Positions 58,341-64,000 of a stretch of DNA of 64,000 nucleotides are shown here, piece after piece. A model generated the notes under the pieces. That model searched no databases. It saw nothing but the letters and a program-made list of their open reading frames with translations, and had not been told where the DNA came from. The translations under genes and the position numbers were made by a program. Positions within the stretch are counted from its first letter, which is position 1. Each line of letters opens with the position of its first letter. Origin of the DNA: Thalassia testudinum (taxonomy: Eukaryota > Streptophyta > Magnoliopsida > Alismatales > Hydrocharitaceae); contig JAZHRO010000063.1 in NCBI GenBank assembly GCA_037157565.1, positions 8,848,001 to 8,912,000 on the forward strand. The letters are read 5' to 3'.

Positions 58341-59217
58341 CATTCTCTTTGAAAACCTGAAACTTGTTCTGACAGCTTTTTGCACTTGAAGTTCACACTT
58401 TAGGGCAGCCAACTCCACCTCAGGTGCTTGCATCTGAGATTCATCAAAACAGCTATCCTAATGTATGAACTTAGTTGAATAAAAACCCCTAGGTTACAAT
58501 GAGGACATTGCAAATCTTAGGCATGAGGGGGTAGGAAAGTATAAAAACTTGTAAGAAAAGGTTTCAAACAAAAAAATTCACATATGCCAAAAACACCATA
58601 AAAATTAAAAAAAATTTCGAAAAAGAATAAGAGGAAAAGAGGAGAAGGAAATTTTGTGAAGGAGAAGAAAAACAAAATGAAAAAGGAGCACAAAATTATA
58701 AGAAAAGGTGATAGTCATTAGTAAGGAACTAAGGAATTAACCTAAGTTCTAGACCTCATTCAAGAAAATAACTGAAAAGTGCACAATGAGATTAGTAAGA
58801 ATGCAAACCTTAGGCATTCTTGAATAGACTCTTAGTACCCATTAAGATCTGGACACTCCTCAAGAGGTTGAGGAAAATGAAAAGCTGAAGTATTAGGTCT
58901 AAGGCTTAGGGAGTATTCGGCCTCGTTAACTAATTTTTGGTTTACGGGACTCAGTAACCTAAGCACCCTAACCTCACACACAGCCTGGTTCAGTAAGCGT
59001 AAAAATCAGAATCACGCAGAAGCGTCGCAAAAATCTGAAAAGATCACCTAGAATAGGAGCGGCCGATCAACACAAGTTGATTTGGATGAGTTCCCAGCGC
59101 GGAGAGGCGGGAAATCCCCTCGAAGATGCGTAACAAAATATCATCTCCTCGGTGCTTGTCTCTTAGGATATTTACATATCCTACTGGGGGCATGTAAGCA
59201 CTCTGCTGGTTCAGATT

Positions 59218-59372
59218 CCATGGATGGCATTATCTCGAAGTGTCAATTGCCAGGGTCTGGATTCGGCCATGGAATACCATGGATGGGATTATCTCGAAAT
59301 CTCAATAGCCAGGGTTCCGGGGGTTGCCATGGGCGGTGCTATCTCGAAGCATCGATCGCCAGGAACCCTTGA
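59218..59372 (+). repeat. Triplicated block in element D
   Basis: Three tandem copies (59218, 59277, 59327) share CCATGG.TGG, TTATCTCGAA, then TC.AT.GCCAGG. The periods are 59, 50 and about 46 bases. Confidence 0.75.
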
Positions 59373-59790
59373 GGATTGATGATGGGAGCAAGGAATCTGA
59401 TACAGACCGTGTTGAAAAGCCAATCCTAGGCTAGAACTAAAAAGAAAAAGAGAGAGAAAACTCTCCAAACAGAAAAACTTTCTATCTCTCTCTTACAAAA
59501 CGCACTGCGAACTGAGCCAGGGCTAAAATCATTTCAAGCACGGGTGCTTTAACCACGAAGTCCAATAAACCTTAGGTTAGTTCTTGTGGGCCTTAAAAAC
59601 CTTTGCTAAAAGACTGAGGCTAAGGCTAGACAGATTTGGATCTTGATTGGTACTAGAGTACCTTTTAGGCCTATGGTCAGCATTCTAACCTAATCTATGC
59701 TCAAATAAAAAAGGCACTTATCTAAAACTATTAAAAACTTCATGGTCTAGAACAAGGGTTGAAACCTTAAGTTTTTGCTAAGGGACTAGC

Positions 59791-59810
59791 AAAAGCTAGG
59801 CATGGGGGTA
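59791..59810 (+). promoter_or_regulatory. Element D polypurine tract
   Basis: AAAAGCTAGGCATGGGGGTA abuts the 3' LTR. Element B has nearly the same 20 bases (AAAAGATAGGCATGGGGGTA). Confidence 0.9.
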
Positions 59811-62545
59811 TGATGAGAACCTCATCATGAGCCATAACTAGCTCATTTTGACCTAATACAAAGGATAAAAGCTCCTACATATCTCAAGGAAAGGCTTAAC
59901 TCAGAGAATTCTGAGTTTGAGAAGAAAACAAGTCATAAGGGGTAAAAGTGTAATTTTACCAGTATAATCTGCATACAGGGTAATTCAGGGCCCATCCATA
60001 GGTCAAAGCAGCTTAATAAGAATAAAAGTGGGATGAGATGATCTAGCAAGGGCTACAGCACTTCCAAGAAACCAAATGATAATCTGTAACCCTAAAATAA
60101 CCCACTTCAATTCACAAGGTTCGAGGCAAAGTAAAAATATAATAAACCCTCTAAAATTCATAGAAAAATAATCTCTAGGGTTTAGAACCTTCAATTTGGC
60201 CTTTAGAACCCATTTTGACCTACATTGAGAACCATGCCCAATTAATAACTTAATTTGGGTTTTTGCGCAAATTGACCGATCAAACAAGGTTTAATATGAA
60301 AATGAAATTCACCATCAGATTCCTTAGGTCCTAATTAGTCATGTATAAAAACTTGAGCCTAAGAAGAAACCTCCTTGACCGACTTTACACTTTGGTCCTC
60401 ATATATTTACTCTTTGGCCCTCAACTTCTGAACCCTCGCATTTTGGCCCCTAACTCTCCTTCGTTCTTTGCAATCAGGTCCCTCCTGCAAAACCTGCCAG
60501 CACCATGCTCCGGCGACCTTGCGCGGAGCATGGCGCCGCGCAGGGTGAGGTGGGGGACCTGGCAAGTAAACCGGGGGTGCCCTGCGTCGTCAGCCGTCGC
60601 AGGGACACCCCCCTGGTCGTTGTAGCCCACCATACCGGCCGTGCGAACGCACGGACGGTATGGGTTCTTGTTTCCGACCATTCTCCGGCGAGGGAGACAC
60701 GTCGTCTCCCTCCGCCTTCCTCCCTGTTTGATCCCTATAAATACCCCCCGTTGCTCGACCGACCAGGGCAGCCTGGATCTGACGGAGAAAATCCCCAACT
60801 TTCTTCTCTTCTTCCTCCGGCAGACGCTCACCAGCTCCGGCGGTTTCCTTCCCCTCCACCTCTTCGCTTTACCGCAATACCAGCAGCAGAGACTTCCTCC
60901 CCTGCTCTTCCTGCACCACGTCGCACCCAGCTGGCGCCTCTCCGGCTCTCTGCTCGCCGCCGCCCCTTTCCCTGAGCATCGTCTTCTCCGGCGACAGTCG
61001 ATACGACTGTCGCCCTGTTCCTCCCCCTTCGTCCCTGCAAGTAAGCTAGAGCTACTCCCCTTCTCCTCCTCTTTCTTTCCCCGCTTTCAATTTATTCAAT
61101 TAAGCCCTCTACCGACCCTGACCACCTTCACCCCCTTCGCCTCCGACCACCCTCCGGCGAGCCGCTCCCATCACCTCAGCAACCCACATGGCTCGCCGAC
61201 CCTCACCGAACCTCCGCCTCATCACACTGAGCACCCCCCACCCCTCCACTGCCACTCCACACCTCCGTAACACTCCCCCGAACAAACCCATTCCTCCGGT
61301 TGCAGTCCGACCCAGGGCTGCCGCCAGACACCACCTTGCGGCCTGCCGCGTAGCTCCTCACCTTCGCCGTGCCACGGCGAAGGTTCCCCAGTGGTTTGAT
61401 CAGGCCGAGAGGCCATATTCGTGTCCGACAGGTTTTGAGGTTCGACCACCATTAACGCACATTGAAGCAGCTTCTCCCGCGCTCCAGGCTTGAGGACTCC
61501 AGGTCTCCAGCTGCTGCGGAGTACGGGGAGTCTTGCGAAGGCAGCCAGCCAGCAACCTATGCAAATCGAAGCCGCAGCTGCAGAAGCCAGGCCGCGGTCT
61601 CCCAGCAGGCGCACGCGAGGAAAGGTCTGCGTTTAGTCCCACATCGGTAAGCCTCACACCCGTTCCACTGTTTAAATTGATTTTGTGCAGTAGCCTTACT
61701 GCCTCAGTACACGGGGTGAGGTCCCCTTACACCCGCCCGGTTACCCGGTCTCGTCCGCGCTCACGCCCCGCGGACCTGACCCGACCCGACTTAGACTGAC
61801 CTGCACTCCTCGCCCACCACGCACGCCGGTGGGCTTGGACCCGGGCGTGACCCGAACCCGATTACCCGGCAGCTCTGGGAGAGCTTTCCCAAGAGTGGTT
61901 TCAGAAAGAGAGAGAGACGCGGGGGGAGGGGGGTAGAGTAGGTTTTGCCTCTGACGAAAAACTCTGAAGTGTGCAGGCACAGGCGAAAAAGAAGACCCGC
62001 GGAAGAAGAAGGAAGCTGACTGTAGCAACAGGTAGTTAAGTCGTCTGATTTGGAAATCAGACGACGGCCTGAAGGGAAAAGAAGAAAGGAGGGGTGACGT
62101 CCCTGGCTGAAAAACAAAAGAAGAAGCTGACACTTAGCTGCAAGGAGGAGAAACAAGAAGAAACCTTCACAGAAGAGACTGCAAAAAAAGAACATCACCA
62201 AAGCAGGAATAGCAGGAAGAAGAAGAGGAGCATCACCATTGCAGAAGAAGAACATCACCTCTGCAGAACAAAGAGAAAGAAGGAGATCTAAAGAAAGAAA
62301 GAAAGAAGAGCATCCCCTCTGCAGAACAAAGAGAAAAGAAGACAACAAATTCTTTCCCTCTCTCTTTCTTTTTGTAAAAGAAACATGTATATCTCTAGAA
62401 TACAACTTGCTCCCTGAGTTCGACCTCGGGAACTCTTTTATTTTCCGAGTAAAAAAATTTATTTATTTGAAATGTTGGTAGTAACCGGCTACACTACAAT
62501 GTTATAACAAACTAAAACCCGGTCATCCCGAACGTACCGACTTCA
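59811..62545 (+). repeat. Element D 3' LTR
   Basis: A 2735-bp copy of 52592-55326 at a constant offset of 7219 bases, with scattered single-base differences and no net length change. It repeats the TATA box (60735-60744) and all three hairpins. Confidence 0.95.
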
Positions 62546-62593
62546 ATAGTCATCTTCTAGACACAAAGGCCATCTTAGCATAGTGGTGGCACC
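62546..62593 (+). repeat. Element B 3' LTR, second part
   Basis: After the ATAGT duplication, CATCTTCTAGACACAAAGG and the next bases match the B 5' LTR from 34342. The match ends at GGTGGCACC (62593), where an unrelated sequence begins with TG. Confidence 0.8.
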
Positions 62594-64000
62594 TGATAAC
62601 AGCCTAATTTATTACCCTAATTAGCTTAATCTAGGGCTAACTCCTTAGTAAAATCATGCATAAGGTTTATAAGTACGGCATTTAAAGCATGCATGCATAT
62701 TTAGGCTTTGCTTTTATTTTATGCCTAATTATCTAATTTTATACTTTTGTGAATAATGTAGGTACAAGATGTAAAGTATAACATGAAATCATGAGTGGGA
62801 TGGAAGATAAAGCTACAAAACTAAGAGCAGGTTGAAGAGCAAGACTTGATTGAAGAAGAAAAGAAGACTTAAATAAAGAAGAGAGAGAGGGACTAGGATA
62901 ACCTAACGCTACCATTATAACTCTAGAATAGCCTTATCCTAACTCCTACCTTTAGGGTAGCTCAAATTGGATAAGTGAGCTCAAAAGCCAAAATCATGGA
63001 TAACACTATCCATGATCCTAATCCCTTATCCACAGAGTTGTCCTACTATTTAAGAACCTAGCCAACCTATCCTAGATCCAATCCCTAACCCAAGAACCTA
63101 TTTCGGTCCATGAGCTCACTTAATTGACTTAGTGTAAGTCAATTGAGCTAACCTTAAGTCAATTGGGTTCATGAAACCTATTTGGACCCAACCCACTAGA
63201 CTTAGGGTCAACCTAGCTTAATTAGGAACCTATTCTCAACCTATGTCTGCAAGACCTAGCCCTAACCCTACCTAAATAAGATCCATGGAAATGCTAGCCT
63301 AATCCTTTTAAGTTGGTGCCAACTTAAGAAGATTTTATCCCTTAGTGACTAGCCAAGAGATAAGATCTTATCTCTTGGAAAAATTTTATCCCTTACTAGT
63401 CACGCACCTAGGTTTCCTATTTTTAGAAAACCCTCATCCAATCCTAGCCCTGCAACTTAGGTCCTTAGGTCCCTGTTCAACCAATCCTAGGCATCACTTT
63501 TGATCAAATCTAAACCATCCAAATTAGTGATCTTAGGCACTCTAGATCAACCAATTGGAAGCCACCTAGATTTCTATAAAAGGAATGAGTCTCTACCCTT
63601 TGGAACATAACTTAGATACCTAGAGATACAAAAAAATAGCCACCACATAGTTCACGCCCTCTCTCTCTCTCCAAGCTCTCTTTGATCTTCTTCCTACTGC
63701 CCTGGATCTGAAGCTCTGCCGAGTTTCATTCAAGCATCCCTCAAGGGGCTCCACAATGTCACTTTCTCTCTTTCCTTCCTCTATTTTTCTATGTTTTTAT
63801 TCCTATTGTAATCTCTGCTATAGATTTGATTTGTGAGACATTTTGATAGTAGCAATAAAGTTCACTATTCAATGGATATCTTGTCACTCTTTATGTGCTT
63901 TAATTAGGGTAGAATAAGTAGTTTGAAAGGCTTTTAAGAATCCCAATTTGGCTCCCTATGAATGACTCAGGACCTACCAATTCTGATTTATAAATTTATT
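62594..64000 (+). mobile_element. Element E: start of another LTR, cut by window end
   Basis: It begins TGATAACAGCC exactly where the match to the B LTR stops. It has the general layout of the other LTRs here: an AT-rich start, a TATA box (CTATAAAAGG, 63574-63583), a CT-rich stretch (63660-63800) and a tail with TTTGGCTCCCTATGAATGAC near 63947, like the LTR tails at 3800, 28880 and 55190 (CTCCCTG.GTTCGACCT). It has no coding potential. The other end and the target duplication are outside the window, so its size and type are open. Confidence 0.55.

Larger units (their letters stand above)
58304..59790 (+). other. Element D 3' untranslated region
   Basis: It follows the ORF and has no gene. 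It contains a hairpin (58325-58340), a purine-rich AAGAGGAAAAGAGG-type stretch (58600-58720), a triplicated block (59218-59372) and AT-rich sequence before the polypurine tract. A 96-codon frame at 59082 covers the triplicate and shows no domain. Confidence 0.6.
52592..62545 (+). mobile_element. Element D: young, complete non-autonomous (LARD-type) LTR retrotransposon with a novel ORF
   Basis: Two LTRs of exactly 2735 bp (52592-55326, 59811-62545) start TGATGAGAACC and end GACTTCA, flanked by ATAGT at 52587-52591 and 62546-62550. The internal domain is only 4484 bp. It has a perfect tRNA-Asp primer site, a leader with splice signals, one intact reading frame (56438-58303), a 3' region and the polypurine tract GGCATGGGGGTA. 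No gag, protease, RT or integrase is present, so it must be moved by another element's enzymes. Athila is the best candidate because of the shared primer site, tract and small hairpin. The LTRs show only scattered differences (about 1% by eye, not counted), so the insertion is recent. Confidence 0.93.
33659..62593 (+). mobile_element. Element B: non-autonomous LTR retrotransposon, heavily nested
   Basis: A 5' LTR (33659-35489), a decayed tRNA-Asp primer site, a leader mini-exon, a decayed acidic frame (46080-47730) and a polypurine tract are followed by a 3' LTR at 51911. Inserted in it are a copia element (36564-45900), a solo gypsy LTR (48349-51045), element D (52592-62545) and the start of element E (62594). 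The candidate target sequence on the left is CTCTG (33654-33658); the right copy lies outside the window. No gag-pol belongs to B itself. Confidence 0.8.

Noticed and set aside
1..64000. CRISPR arrays, operons, bacterial promoters or prophage
   Set aside because: All recognisable content is plant transposon sequence; the repeats are LTRs, subterminal arrays or simple repeats.

Overview
The window is nuclear DNA from a flowering plant. It reads as a heterochromatic nest of transposable elements, and I find no host gene in it. The evidence for a plant is the families present: an Athila-type Ty3/gypsy element primed by tRNA-Asp, a SIRE/Maximus-like Ty1/copia element primed by initiator tRNA-Met, a CACTA (En/Spm) DNA transposon with a TNP2 transposase, and large non-autonomous LTR elements of LARD type. 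The species cannot be told from the sequence.

Left half (1-29023): one CACTA element on the minus strand. Its right terminal inverted repeat ends at 29023 and its left end lies outside the window. Its transposase (TNP2) gene starts at 23583 and runs leftward to about 4173. A second gene (Transposase_24-like) runs from 4035 to beyond base 1. Four retroelement insertions split it, each with a 5-bp target duplication: a solo LTR at 1054-3913 (TTGAT), a full-length Athila element at 4970-18194 (CTTTG), a solo gypsy LTR at 19657-22305 (TTACC) and a solo LTR at 26239-28996 (CCACT). Removing the insertions in silico joins the CACTA reading frames.

Right half (29027-64000): an old non-autonomous LTR element (C, internal part 29027-33658) is cut by a relative (B, 33659-62593, LTR 1831 bp). 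B carries a decayed copia element (36564-45900) and a solo gypsy LTR (48349-51045, TATGG). B's 3' LTR is cut by a young, complete element D (52592-62545, two 2735-bp LTRs, TSD ATAGT) and, 43 bp further on, by the start of another LTR (E, from 62594 to the window edge).

D is the most interesting object. It has nearly identical LTRs, a perfect tRNA-Asp primer site, a polypurine tract and a single intact 621-codon reading frame that is neither gag nor pol. Decayed relatives of this frame are visible in B, more weakly in C. D shares its primer site, its polypurine tract, a leader splice acceptor and a small post-ORF hairpin with the Athila element. This suggests that an Athila-type machinery mobilises the family in trans.
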